Shown piece by piece: positions 22,201 through 32,763 of a stretch of DNA of 64,000 nt. The notes under the pieces were generated by a model. The model did no database searches, was not told where the DNA came from, and worked only from the letters and a program-made list of their open reading frames with translations. The stretch lies in NCBI GenBank assembly GCA_022495005.1, contig JAGYXB010001582.1, positions 21,773-85,772 on the forward strand, read 5' to 3'. The position numbers and the translations under genes were made by a program. The stretch is from Rhyacophila brunnea (taxonomy: Eukaryota > Arthropoda > Insecta > Trichoptera > Rhyacophilidae). Numbering within the stretch: position 1 is the stretch's first letter; each line of letters begins with the position of its first letter.

Positions 22201-25200
22201 TTTTAAAATGAGCATGTCACATTACACAAAAAGTCGAAAATAAAAAATTTGGAAACCATCGTAAAAATCCCCGAAACGAGCATGGCATTCATAAACTACA
22301 AAAGAAGTTGTTTATTGTAATTAACGCTGGTAGGTACCTACGGACTTCACAAACCTTGGATTTTTCAACCATATGCGTGGATACTTTTTTATTATTGTCG
22401 GCGAAACACCAATAAGGTAGGTACTTAGACACTTTACTAGTGTCATAAACGTAATCCGACCCCGGCGGCATCCTGTCCAATCGGATTTTATTGCTTAGGG
22501 TCGAAATGTTTTAAAACGATCGACACATTAACAGTATTTTAGCTCGGTATATCCGATAAGTTGCTCGTTATAACAGTGAAAAAATTAAATGTATGGCGAA
22601 AATCATAAACCAATTGTCAACAAATGTTTCGTTATTACATCCGAGATCTCGCTATGTCCGAGATCGTAATAACCGAGTTTGACTATAATTATTTTCGTAA
22701 AAGTTATATACTCCGTGCCGCGCTAGGAACTCGCGTCTGAATCCCTTGCTGATTTTTTTTTTTATATATTGTTAATTTGCTTAAAAATATTTTTTATCTG
22801 AGTTACAAATAATATAAATGCCAAATAAAGTTATGGTAATGTATAGTGTGTCAAAATTATTACCTACCTTATTTTACAAGTATTGTGAAATTTATTATAA
22901 AATATATCTATTTTAGTGATTAAGTTTGATTTGTTTTGTTATTTTGACGCACGTTGAATATTTATCTGTCTATCAAAAAATTCAAATAAATTTCATAAAA
23001 CAAAAATTTGTTTTTATGGTAACATGTAACTTTAGCTTTACAAATTACACTCCGTTACCATTTCGTTCCATTCCGAAAATGTCCCCAAAAAAGTTGAACG
23101 TTAACTATTTTTCATTTGATTATTAAATAACGAAACTTATTTATTTTTCCAATAAAATTTAGTAAAGTGATTATTGTCTTTAAAAAAATAGCAGAACGAA
23201 CATTGATTGGTTTTTTCAAATACTAAAGGAAAAATGCTCTGCCATTATAGACATAGGGTAACGGAGGGGAACGAAATGTGCCCAAGAATTAAAATTCAAT
23301 AATATTTTTTGACTATTTGTAGTTTTATTTTGAAGTGTATGGTTTTTTTAATCTAATAGAGCTCTTTTAAGTGATAAAAAGTGTTTCATTCATGTTTTAA
23401 AAGCTAAGTTTCGTAGTCACGGAACGGAAACTTATTATGCCCAATTTCATAATAAAATGATATAAATATTGTATTAATCAATATTTTGCTGAAAAATTGC
23501 TATCACCAATTCAGTAATAGAACAAGGAATCTGCTAGCTATATAAAAATGGTTAATTTGAGTGAAAAAATAATATTACCCAAATTTCAAACATGTACAAA
23601 CTTTGGCGAAAATGCCCATTCGACAAGTTCGAACTTGGAGCGATATATCACCGAAGTTGGACCACCGTCTACTTTTATGTCAAGTACCTGACACATTATT
23701 CGTAGTTTGACAGGTACCTAGTGAATTGCATATGTATATTTCTAAAACAACGGACAATCAATTATCATAGGTACACCATGAATGTATGCCCAACGTTTAC
23801 GTTAATAAATGTACTGTAGCGATCTGTCAAAAATCATAGACAATGAGAAATAAATCGGATGTGCCGTGTTCTATGGATTTTGTTCGAAAATAAAATATCG
23901 CTTGTTCTCGGCACATACGATTAATTCTGATGCACTCTGTGAAGAAAAAATGCGCTTCAAATGGTATTACCTAATTCATTTTGGCCCACACCTGCACTCG
24001 TATTACGATAATATTATATTGAATATGCAATGACGATCAAGTGCTAGATATCGCAATGTTACTGTTAATCGTTCTTCTACGCATTTCTGAATTGTGTGTC
24101 TTGTTTTTTGGCAAAAGGTCCAATCTTGCAAACTAAAGTTCACAAATTGAGTTGGATCTTCGATTTTAAACTCTGACATTAAACGGAAGGCACCTAGTTC
24201 TTCTCGTCGCTGAATCCATTCCCGCATCCATCTAGACCATTTTTTCCTCCTTTTTGTTGCCAAAAGACTTATAGAAAGATAGAAAATAATAACACTCGCA
24301 GCTTTCTTTTTTAACATTCCCATATTGACAACTGACATAACGTTTTTGAGAAGTATACAAAATAAGTGTCCGAATAAATTACAATATCATATGTAAACAC
24401 CGCATATATTTATTGCAATGTTGCCATTGAATAAAGTGTCGAGACTTTATTTCAACGAGAAGTATACCAGAATTTTATGTCAGATCCATGCAGGTGTAAA
24501 CAGTAAGTGAAATTTTATGTCAGACACATAAAATAAGTATAACGGTATAAGTGTCAGATGTAAACGTACCATAAGATGTCAACAAATGTTTCCTCATTAT
24601 ATCCGAGATCTCGCTATTTCCGCGATCGTAATAACCGAGTTCGACTGTATGTACTTAACATTTTTGATGTAACAAAATGGTTTATGATTTACCGATCATT
24701 AATATTATTATTGTAGTATTTTAATAATACAAACTAAACTATATCCTTAAAATATCTTTTGTTTTTTTCTTTAGTTATTAACGGAAGAAGGATTCAGTTC
24801 GTTGGTAGCGTTGATCGGAACAAACGGTCAGGGAATCGGGACCAGTCCAATGGCCCAGTGGACCAATAAAACTGAAGAACTATCCATTCCAGAAGCAGAA
24901 AAAGAAAAACTAGATAAATTTATAGACAAACTGTATGAATATATGTCAAATGGTGAGTTTTATTTTTGAATATTCATCATTCATATTCTTAACAGATTTT
25001 TGTTTTACGAGATACGGATATTAGCAACTTGTATTAAAATATAAAAGTATAAAAGTATTAGGTCCATGCTCTGGGTCTAAACACATATTGAAATGCAAAT
25101 GTGAATTTGCCAGATCCAAGATTCATGAGATCGACACTTTACCACTCATTGATAGTGAGCGCTACCGGTAGTCCCAAAAGTACCCGACCTGACGTATAGA

Positions 25201-28200
25201 TAGCAGTTGTTGTTTGAAAATAGTGACCATGATAGAAAGTACCAACCTTATAAAGCCTAAGTTTGAAGTTTGACGACGCTACGTTGTTCAGTAATTATTT
25301 GTCAGCCATCAACAGTGAACGCTCTCAGTGAATTTGTAAACATGGAAAAAATTGGTCATATTTATGTGATACAATACTTTCATTTGAAAGGCTTCAGTCC
25401 AACCAATATCAAAGCGGTGCTAGATTCTACTCTGGGGGTGTCTGCTCCTTTGTTTACAACAGTAACATATTGGGTGGTAGAGTTTAAACGATGCTGTACG
25501 AGCTGCCAAGACGAACATCGCAGTGGTCGACCAAATGAGGTGACCATACCAGAAATGGTGACGAAAATCCATAAAATGGTATTGGATCAACGTCGACTGA
25601 AATTGCGCGAGCTAGTAGACATGGTAGGCATTTCAAAGAGTGCTGTACATCACATATTGACTGAAAATTTGGACATGAGAAAGCTGCGCAAGGTGGCTGC
25701 CACGATTACTTACAATGGAACAAAAACAGCATCGTGAGAATGTTTCATTCGAGTGTTTGGCGAAATTTCACAGCAATAAAGCAGAGTTTTTGCGTATATT
25801 CATAATCATGGATGAAACATGGGTCCATCACTTCACACCTGAGACTAAAGAACAGTCAAAACAATCGACTGAAAGGGGAGAATCGGCTCCAAAGAAGGCG
25901 AAGACAGTTCCATCTGCAGGTAAGGTCATGGCGTCAGTTTTTTGGGATCCGAGTGGGGTAATTTTCATTGATTATCTTCAGAAAGGAAAATCAATCAACT
26001 ATTATGCAAACTTATTGCAGCGTTTGAGTAATGAAATCTAGAAAAAACAACCGCATTTGGCGAAAAAGAAAGTTTCGTTTCATCAGGACAATTCATCAGT
26101 TCACACATCCGTTATCGCGATGGCCAAAATCAATGATTTAAAGTTCGAATTGCTTCCTCTCGCACCCTGTTCGCCAGATTTAGCCCCCTCAGATTATTTT
26201 CTGATTCCAAACTTGAAAAAATAGCTCGGTGGTGAAAGATTTGCCAACAATGGAGAGGTGGAGTCGGCGGTTGATGGCTATTTTGAGGAGCTCAACGATT
26301 CTCACTATAAACAGGGTATCAAAGTTATTGAACATCGCTGGAAAAAGTGTATCGACCTAAAAGGAAACTACGTAGAGAAATAATAAAAAAAAATCCCAAT
26401 TTTTTTGTGTTTTCTTTGTTAGGTCGGGTACTTCTGGGACCACCCTCGTACATATCAAGTATTATTAACTTAAATACTTACATTAGATTATGAATTTTCT
26501 TTTTATATGTAGTACACTAATAGATCTTAAAACCTTATCATGCTCATATACTATATGAATCATCTATTCATAATTCAATATCTGTCATTAAAAATAGTTG
26601 ATATATTTTTTTCTTTCATTGTACATATGTAGCATGTTTTTAAATTACAACAATATGCCCATTTTTCTTCGCCGATAAACCACTTATTGCAATAAATATA
26701 ATATATAAAAAATTAGACATAATATGGACAGTAATTTATATCGTTTAAGTCATTAGGTATTTAAACATTTTTTTTGTATGCTTTTGGTGGCTTTAGTTAT
26801 AGATGATTGCATATTGTGTGAAATTGTAAATCGAATACGTATAATTATATTTTTCGTTAGATTTTTACCATTATACGCGGGGACCCATGTTATAATACAA
26901 TAAAATATACAGAAAAATGTTATCTAAAAATACAAAGTCGAGCAGTTCGTAAAACTAGCTAAATATTTGATGCGTGTGTAACATTGAAAGATTATCTATA
27001 AAATGGCACTGCTGTTTTGATTGTCAAACTTAAAATTATCCTTCTTTACTGCACTTTATAATTTCATTTCTGATTTTTAAATATGTACGATAAATGTATT
27101 GTTTCAGAATCTGGAGATTTTTTGAATACTGAAGGATCCGGACTGTATCAATTACAGAGTACATGTAACCATTCTTGTATTCCAAATGCAGAGCCTGCTT
27201 TCCCATACGGCAACCATTGCCTGCAGTTGAAAGCATTGAAAGAAATCAACATTGGAGATGAAATATTCATCAGCTATCTTGACGAGTGTATGCTTTCCAG
27301 GTCAAGGCACTCTAGACAAAAGGTGAGTAAACATTTTGCCGAACAGTGTGATAGAGAGACTAGCGTTCTCCGGTTCCGATTGGTTGATCGCTGTATATTC
27401 ATTCTTCAAGAGACAAGCTTTCTTTTGACCTCTACAATTAAAAAACATTAAATTTCCAATCAATATCGATATGAGAGGATAACTTTGAAATTATCCAAAA
27501 GAAGTGTCCAGATCAGGGGTTCTTTCGATTATGAGACAAAATTGGATCAATATTTTCTATATACAGTCGAACTTGGTTATTACGATGAAGATGGGACCGA
27601 CTGAATTTGCTCGTCATAAGCGTTATTCGTTATATCAGAGAATAGGTATTTTTAAATGAGCGGTCACATAACACAAAAAGTCGAAAATAAAAAATTTGAA
27701 AACCATCGTAAAAATCCCCGAAACAAGCATGGCATTCATAAACTACATAAACTGTAAAGAACGCTGGTAGGTACCTACCGACTTCATAAACTTGGATTTT
27801 TTACTTATTTCAACCATATGCGTGGTTACTTTTTCAATATTGTCGGCGAAAACACCAATTAGGAGGGTACTTAGACACTTAACTAGTGTCATAAACGTAA
27901 TGTGATCCCGGCGGCATCCTGTCCGGTCGGATTTTATTGCTTGGGGTCGAAATGTTTTTAAACGATCGAGACATTAACAGTTTTAAGAAAATTTTTGACG
28001 ATATTTTAGCTCGGTATATATGTTGCTCGTTATAACAGTGAATAAATGTATGGAGAAAATCATAAACTGAAATCTCAACGAATGTTTCCTAATTACATCC
28101 GAGATCTCGCTATATCCATGATCGTAATAACCGAGTTCGAATGTAATTCCATGTGATATGTTACAGATATATCTTTTACAAACCTTTCAAAATACTGTGT

Positions 28201-28548
28201 TTCGAAAGTGACAACTTATTGTGATAACCTCCCCACATACTGTATTAATTATGTTTCACTATAATAATACATAATATATGGTAACACTGTCAGATAGCAC
28301 TGTGGGGGGCTACCTACTGTATTTTGTATTGGCCCTGTGGCTATGAAACCAAAGCTATTACCCAAATCTGGGTCGCAGGTGTAGATAAGTAAGTTAACAA
28401 TTTGGTTTGATTATTGCAGGAGTTGGCCGCAAACTACCTATTCAAATGCTGCTGCGACAAATGTATTACTCAGATCTGCGAACCGGACGAAACGAGTGCC
28501 GAAGAGATGAGTGAAGGAGAAGGAGACATGGAAGACATGTCCGATTGA
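13238..28548 (+). CDS. SMYD5: SMYD5, SET and MYND domain protein lysine methyltransferase
   Basis: Seven exons join in frame: 13238-13276, 13359-13486, 16591-16827, 18181-18418, 24775-24952, 27108-27322 and 28420-28548, giving 387 aa. SMYD5 is a protein-lysine methyltransferase using S-adenosylmethionine, reported on histone and ribosomal-protein substrates. Order seen: the N-terminal SET segment with [10 protein letters not shown] (cofactor loop); an inserted MYND-like zinc region beginning CDYC and including [13 protein letters not shown]; the SMYD5-specific middle ([26 protein letters not shown]); the SET core with [10 protein letters not shown] and [11 protein letters not shown]; and a post-SET cysteine cluster CCCDKC. 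The C-terminal acidic tail is much shorter than the long Glu tract of the human protein. All junctions follow GT-AG. The start is the ATG of the 13-codon first exon; no other ATG fits as closely. Introns 2 to 6 are full of transposons (intron 4 is 6.4 kb). Confidence 0.95.
14152..14819. mobile_element. hAT-type element with 8-bp duplication, nested (SMYD5 intron 2)
   Basis: Ends CATGGGTGGCCAACC and GGTTGGCCACCCATG-like (ATTGGCCACCCATG here) are classic hAT. The 8-bp gtctaaaa occurs at 14144-14151 and 14820-14827. The related repeat at 48989-49247 has the uninterrupted site, confirming the insertion. The element carries a 3' fragment of a transposase. Confidence 0.85.
14434..14694 (-). pseudogene. 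hAT transposase C-terminal fragment
   Basis: The 86-residue ORF contains [24 protein letters not shown] and a closing [18 protein letters not shown]. This is the pattern of the C-terminal dimerisation region of hAT transposases and their domesticated relatives (KYPxLxxHAxxxxSLFGSTYxCE). The catalytic region is absent. It is a relic inside the 668-bp hAT element. Confidence 0.65.
15165..15400 (+). mobile_element. tRNA-derived SINE (SMYD5 intron 2)
   Basis: It has a perfect T-arm (CCAGGTTCGAATCCTGG, the pol III B box) followed by a tRNA-unrelated body with gtatggacctaatagg. A second copy of head and body lies inverted at 25040-25164. The 5' tRNA half is eroded. It is not a tRNA gene because there is no complete cloverleaf. 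Confidence 0.6.
16915..17046. mobile_element. 132-bp Harbinger-type MITE (SMYD5 intron 3)
   Basis: TAA flanks both sides (16912-16914, 17047-17049). The ends GGCTAGGCCCACACTACGCG and CGCGTAGTGTGGGCCTAGCC are exact complements over 20 bp. The whole element could fold as one hairpin. It is GC-rich and non-coding. Confidence 0.8.
17615..18121. mobile_element. TA-flanked MITE (SMYD5 intron 3)
   Basis: TA flanks inverted ends CACAAAATAAAATAGGCACT and its complement AGTGCCTATTTTATTTTGTG. The right half also holds an internal copy, gcacttagtgcctattttt at 17930-17948. TA duplication points to the Tc1/mariner group. It ends 59 bp before the exon 4 acceptor. Confidence 0.75.
18452..18825. mobile_element. 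TTAA-flanked MITE, copy 1 (SMYD5 intron 4)
   Basis: TTAA lies at both limits with ends related to TTAAGGCTATACTTCAG. The body (gaaacggcaaataattttca, ggtgcgacgaaatttcgg, gcgtcgcgtagtcac) is repeated almost unchanged at 35148-35483. TTAA sites suggest piggyBac-group mobilisation. Non-coding. Confidence 0.75.
19488..20601. mobile_element. Harbinger-type element, copy A (inside the pogo MITE)
   Basis: Ends TGGTACGTTTACATTTGACA and TGTCAGATGTAAACGTACCA are near-perfect complements. The left side has TAA (19485-19487), the right TTA (20602-20604). It includes a short transposase-like ORF on the minus strand. Copy B follows head to tail after the TTA. Confidence 0.8.
20072..20368 (-). pseudogene. 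Harbinger transposase N-terminal fragment (copy A)
   Basis: The ORF contains [20 protein letters not shown], then [14 protein letters not shown]. This matches the N-terminal pattern of PIF/Harbinger nucleases (WVRxWxxRRxxxGAxxxLxxELRxEDPxxFxNFLRM). The catalytic DDE part is absent. The same fragment, with an insertion, is in copy B. Confidence 0.6.
20774..23617. mobile_element. 2.84-kb element with 26-bp inverted ends GGGCATTTTCGCC, 4-bp duplication
   Basis: The first 26 bases (GGGCATTTTCGCCAAAGTTT, then GTACAT) are matched exactly by the complement of the last 26. ATTC is duplicated at 20770-20773 and 23618-23621. The empty site is seen in Harbinger copy A. No transposase ORF is visible; the longest frames are about 60 residues and AT-driven. 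The words gttacca, gtaacgga and related forms recur in both subterminal regions (21195, 21365, 21557, 23050, 23270), as transposase-binding sites might. It contains the pogo MITE 22116-22685. I cannot assign a superfamily. Confidence 0.75.
22116..22685. mobile_element. Pogo-type MITE, copy 2 (innermost in the nest)
   Basis: TA flanks CAGTCGAACTTGGTTATTAC and the complement-like end GTAATAACCGAGTTTGACTA. It is 570 bp and collinear with 27564-28143. It sits inside the GGGCATT-ended element and is thus among the youngest insertions of the nest. Confidence 0.8.
24003..24338 (-). pseudogene. Harbinger transposase N-terminal fragment (copy B)
   Basis: It carries the same [20 protein letters not shown] segment as 20072-20368, with a short insertion in the region before it and a deletion near its 3' end. 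It is not functional, having no DDE domain. Confidence 0.6.
25040..25164 (-). mobile_element. tRNA-derived SINE, copy 2 (SMYD5 intron 5)
   Basis: Read on the minus strand it gives ggatctggcaaattcacatt and later gagcatggacctaata, which parallel cctgggtctggcaagtacac and gagtatggacctaata at 15217-15280. It abuts mariner copy D, which may have inserted into its head. Confidence 0.55.
25165..26448 (+). mobile_element. Mariner element, copy D, a different subfamily (SMYD5 intron 5)
   Basis: TA-bounded ends share gtcccaaaagtacccgacct on the left and aggtcgggtacttctgggac on the right, in inverted order. The outer bases CGAGGGTGG on the right match copies A-C, but the left outer bases are altered. 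Its transposase is clearly related to A-C but strongly diverged, so this is an older or separate lineage. Confidence 0.88.
25342..26383 (+). pseudogene. Mariner transposase, broken (copy D)
   Basis: It starts at [17 protein letters not shown] and keeps the second helix-turn-helix ([19 protein letters not shown]) and the DDE region: [19 protein letters not shown], then HQDNSSVH, then [10 protein letters not shown] with D,D34D spacing. It is disabled by a frameshift near 25715-25735 and in-frame stops at about 26039 and 26222. The C-terminus LKGNYVEK parallels copies A-C. Confidence 0.85.
26449..27107. other. SMYD5 intron 5, AT-rich remainder
   Basis: No ORF, exon or recognisable element is seen. 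The branch and acceptor region of exon 6 (tgtttcag) closes it. Confidence 0.5.
27564..28143. mobile_element. Pogo-type MITE, copy 3 (SMYD5 intron 6)
   Basis: TA flanks CAGTCGAACTTGGTTATTAC and the diverged right end GTAATAACCGAGTTCGAATG. It is collinear with 22116-22685 and serves as the uninterrupted reference for the split copy at 18996. Non-coding. Confidence 0.8.
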
Positions 28549-29634
28549 TGTTCAAATTTCTTCAGCCTCTGCTTGCTGGGAATTTGATTCCGACATCTCA
28601 AACTGTGGATCGACACAAGTCGAAGAATGTAACATAAAAAGCTTTATAATACCACCTCGTTTGTGTTCGAGGAACATTCGATATTCTGCTGCATTGTTCA
28701 CCTTATGTCTATCCATAGTACTGCATTTACGTTTAAATCGATTCATCTATGATCATTATTTTGTACATTAAAACACCAATATTTTATAATATTAATTCTA
28801 TTCTGATTATAAAAAAACTTATACATTCATTGTCTATGTCTGTATTGTACAGTTGGTTAACAATATAGTTATAAGCAGCAGAAACAGTGCAAGAGACTTC
28901 GTACCCCTGCAACTAAACCGCCACAAGTCCAAAATTACGTGTTTTAAGTTAATTACCATGTTTCATTGTCTATCGTTCATAGTATATGTACCGAAAATTT
29001 CATATCTCTAAGTCATCAAATTCAAGTGAAAAATTCATTCAATATCTAGATATATGTATTTCAAAAACACAGTACAAAAATGCGATAGGTAAAAACTTCA
29101 AAGCTGATTTTCTCTGTTTGAGGTTTTTTGGATTGTGGCAGTTTAGTTGCGGAGGTGCGACTTGTGCGCTAGCCGTGCAAAGAATAATATATTTTTTTAT
29201 TTACTTTATATTTCTTTGATATTGAAACCAAAACATAATATTTAGTGGACCCATTTTTGTTTATAAAAAAAATATTGTATACCATGCTCATTGTTCCATG
29301 TCTGAACAAAAAATGCAATGTCCTTTTCTCAAATGTCGGCAACTTATTACATTTGAAGGGCCTATGAAAAACTTGTATTGTGATGTAAATTAATTAATAA
29401 ACCCCATTACTAATTAACTCGACTGTGTCAAATCGTTGTGGAATGTTGTGTCAAATTGTGAATAATAAAATTAGCGAGTAATCTTTGTTGCATTGTACAA
29501 TTCAGAATTAAGAATTATAGATAGTAAATCTTATAGAATTCGTAAGACAGATACTATATTGTAATTTTATGAAAGTCTACAGTTAAACAGTATTCTTTTC
29601 ACCGAAGCTTTAATACTGGAATACAAATAATATA
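28549..29634. other. SMYD5 3' untranslated region and flank
   Basis: Sequence after the SMYD5 stop. Candidate polyadenylation words aataaa occur, one near 29396 in attaataaacc. No further gene is seen. Confidence 0.45.
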
Positions 29635-29694
29635 CATTAAAGTCATCGACTTACGTGAATTCGTTATGTTTATTAAGTTTATTAATAAATAATT

Positions 29695-29886
29695 ATGTTA
29701 TATATGGAGCATGTAAAAAAAATAGTAGTAATGCAATCTACGGTAATTACCAAGAAAAGAGGAATATTAATAGAAGAAATGGAAATATTGGTTATATGGA
29801 TGGAAGATATGCAGCAACAACAAATTCCAATAAGCCTTAAACTCATACAAGATAAAGCCTTGAGTCGTTTTGAAGACAAAGTGTAA
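29695..29886 (+). pseudogene. Tigger-type transposase, CENP-B-like DNA-binding fragment
   Basis: MEILVIWMEDMQQQQIPISL followed by LIQDKALSRF fits the CENP-B/Tigger second DNA-binding domain (LVIWIEDQ...IPLSQALIQAKAL). It ends at a stop before the hairpin insertion. Decayed, not a host gene. Confidence 0.6.
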
Positions 29887-29959
29887 AAATGATGATAAGT
29901 GTTGATACTAATAAATTCACCGCAACCCACGGACGGTTTTAAAAATTTAAAAGTCTTAA

Positions 29960-31354
29960 GGGGGGACATGCTCGTCGAAGGTCAAAATTGAGTTTTTATT
30001 GTATTTTCAAACCATGATCCTGGACACTCCTTAAACGTTGTAGATAATCTATTTAGATAATTTTGAAGCCTTATTATCCTTTATAGATATTTTAAACATT
30101 TGATGACTGCATGAAGTATTTTTGTTACATAAAATAGTATTCTTTTAAACCTCTCGCTCTAATGTTTTAGAATATAGTCATATTTCGGTACATAACTGCG
30201 CAGTGGTGTTAAGATTTTTTACGTTTTTTAATTTTTAAACGCATTTATGAAACCATTAGTATAATTTATTACGAGATAATTTTTGTAAAATATTCACGAT
30301 AAAAAATTATATTGATAATCTCTGTGATCCCAAATTTGACAAGAATTAGGCATTTTATTATTCAAAAAATCGGCAATATTAACACATTTGAAGATAATTC
30401 TAAAGATATTTATTATAAGCTATGTCTTTGACCATTTAAGTGTGATAAACATTTTATGAATAATGATTGCTTTATATTAATTATTGACCTAAGAATAAGG
30501 TAGTGTTTTTTTGAAATACGCCATTTTTTTTGTCATTCCCTAGTAGTTAAGCTACAACATACGACCGTAGCCATAAATTGACAAACTCTAATTAAAGTAG
30601 GGAGTAAAATTATGTTAACGCGCGTGTTTGAACATGAACCTAACTGATTTTTTTTAAATTTTTTTTTTAAACGGTACATGTTCAAACACGCGCGTCAATA
30701 TCATTTTACTCCTTACTTCAATTATAGTTTGTCAATTTATGGCTACGGCCGTATGTTGTAGCTTAACCACTGGGGAATGACAAAAGAAATGGCGTATTTA
30801 AAAAAAACACTACCTTATTCTTAGGTCAATTATTATTATAAAGCAATCATTATCCATAAGATGTTTATCACACTTGAATGATCAAAGACATAGCTTATAA
30901 TAAGTATCTTTAGAATCATCTTCAAATGTGTAAATATTGCCGATTTTTTGAATAATAAAATGTCTAATTCTTGTCAAATTTGGGATCACAGAGATTATCA
31001 ATATAATTTTTTATCGTGAATATTTTACAAAAATTATCTCGTAATAAATTATGCTATTAGTTTTATAAATGCGTTTAAAAATTAATAAATGTAAAAAATC
31101 TTAACACCACTGCACATGTATGTACTGAGATATGACTATATTCTAAAACATTAGAGCGAGAGGTTTTAAAAGAATACTATTTTATGTAATAAAAATACTT
31201 TATGCAGTCATCAAATGTTTAAAATAACTATAAAGGATAATAAGGCTTCAAAATTATATAAATAGATTATCTACAACGTTTAAGGAGTGTCCAGGATCAT
31301 GGTTTGAAAATACAATAAAAACTCAATTTTGACCTTCGACGAGCATGTCCCCCC
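29960..31354. mobile_element. Long-hairpin (foldback) element, arms about 680 bp, TTAA duplication
   Basis: TTAA at 29956-29959 and 31355-31358 flanks GGGGGGACATGCTCGTCGAA and its exact complement at the right end. The two halves remain complementary with scattered mismatches almost to the centre, leaving a loop of about 40 bases near 30655, just inside gcgtgtttgaacatg and its complement. No ORF. It lies in a Tigger relic. A transcript would form a long double-stranded RNA. Confidence 0.85.
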
Positions 31355-31361
31355 TTAATAA

Positions 31362-31548
31362 ACTACACAACATTAAAGTAACAGTGAGGCTGCCGAGTTA
31401 TGCAGATACAGGGGAAGCTATGAATTTTATCAAGAGTAGCAGAAATCGCAAAAATGAGGATTACCTGCCACAAATTTTTTTTAATGTGGATGAAACTGGG
31501 CTTATTGGAAAAAAATGCCAGATCAGTCATATCATATATCCCAACTAG
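31362..31548 (+). pseudogene. Tigger-type transposase, start of DDE domain
   Basis: LHNIKVTVRLPSYADTGEA then YLPQIFFNVDETGLIGKKC. NVDETGL is the Tigger/pogo first catalytic Asp motif (usually FNVDETGLFWKKM). It continues the relic begun at 29695 after the hairpin insertion, and is truncated by stops downstream. Confidence 0.65.
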
Positions 31549-31894
31549 AAAAATCTATGCCAGGTTTTAAGGTGTGAAATGCTGCTGGGGATTGCAAAAT
31601 CAAACCACTTTATCAATCAATAATGTTTTCTTAAATGTCCATTTTATTTTCACTTATCCTTTGAAACTGCAAATATTATTCAAAATAATTGCATGATTTA
31701 AAGTTCTATTCGACTTACACGAAAATCTTCGGAACAAATTAATCACGTAAGTTGAGGACTTACTGTAATCAATATATTGTTGATTTCATTATAATATATA
31801 AACAAAGTTTGTAATTTTTCTTTCAAATAATGGAAATATTTCTTGCTAAAATCATAATTTGGAAAAGAACTTATTTAAAGTTACAGATTTATTT

Positions 31895-32110
31895 GCCAGT
31901 GGCAGAGTGAGTACACACTCATGAAGCGGAAGGTCGTAGATTTGAATTTTGCGTCTAGCAAAATACACATACTGCTTTTGATCCAGAGGAAAGGCTCAAT
32001 GTGTAGGGTGAGTGTCTTAACAAGCACTCCTTGTAAAAAAAGTCTGTTTAGCTAACCTACCGCGGAATTCAGTGTGCTCCACTGACGAGTGTACTACTTA
32101 TGTACTTCAA
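31895..32110 (+). mobile_element. Degenerate tRNA-derived SINE (tentative)
   Basis: An A-box-like tggcagagtgagtacacact is followed about 35 bases later by a B-box-like ggtcgtagatttgaattttg. The body ends with caccgcggaattcagtg-type sequence (taccgcggaattcagtgtg). Too diverged for a confident family call. Confidence 0.4.
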
Positions 32111-32763
32111 TTCATTTTTTGGTTTAATGCATGACAAAATTTGAATCATTGATTTTATGTTCCTATAAACTGTATAATAGCACCAATCTAAAATTTTCGA
32201 TAAATAATATATTAGTATAAGTGTAATTAATTATATGCAGTCAATTTGAAAAAAACACCTAGATAGTTTTTAATCTTTAACGTAAAACAAATTACGATTT
32301 AAGTAAATTTAATATACTATTGACTGAAGCAAGGGAACACAATTCAAATTATGTATTATTTTCTTTCTAATGGATATAATAATGTATGAAGCTGGTGTTA
32401 AATTCAATAGATATTCTCATAATGTAGAAAAACAAACACATAGTTTGGTTTATAATTTGACACATTTAATGATTTGATATGGTTACAAATTAAAATTGAA
32501 AGAGAACATGAAAAATCATCATTGTTATGCTTGTGTACAAAAATATGAAAACTCAAAAATTATTAATAAAAAAATATTGCAACAAACATGTCTTTCTATT
32601 TCATCAAATCAGTTTCGAGGCAGATCTTACTTAAAAAAAGAATTTTACCTTGCCATTTTGATTATTCCGAAATAATCTGTAAATGAAATTTTTGAGTTAC
32701 GACATTTTCCTACAGGATGGGCTCTTGATTTATTGTTTACATCTCTGCTATAGTAACATGATC
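32111..32763. other. 3' flank of the tubulin gene, AT-rich
   Basis: Between the SINE-like repeat and the tubulin stop codon. Presumed 3' untranslated region of the minus-strand tubulin; no further feature is seen. Confidence 0.45.

Larger units (their letters stand above)
20605..24571. mobile_element. Harbinger-type element, copy B, split by a 2.84-kb element
   Basis: It starts right after the TTA that ends copy A and stops at ...GTAAACGTACCA followed by TAA (24572-24574). Its own sequence is 20605-20773 plus 23618-24571; copy A shows the uninterrupted version (gggtattcgacaagttcg). Apart from the insertion the two copies differ at few sites. Confidence 0.8.
18996..24647. mobile_element. Pogo-type MITE, copy 1, split by nested insertions (SMYD5 intron 4)
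   Basis: TA flanks the start CAGTCGATCTTGGTTATTAC and the end GTAATAACCGAGTTCGACTG. Only 18996-19487 and 24575-24647 belong to this element; the middle is other transposons. Intact relatives at 22116-22685 and 27564-28143 show the expected continuous sequence. CAGTnGAACnTnGnTTA-type ends with TA are typical of pogo elements. Confidence 0.8.
29635..31765 (+). mobile_element. Tigger/pogo DNA transposon relic, split by a hairpin element
   Basis: TA flanks the left end CATTAAAGTCATCGACTTAC and a matching right end whose complement starts CAGTAAGTCCTCAACTTACG. Two coding remnants (29695-29886 and 31362-31548) match the Tigger order. Removing the hairpin element and one TTAA brings the two coding parts together at RFKNLK...LHNIKVT, as expected in Tigger transposases. 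Confidence 0.75.
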
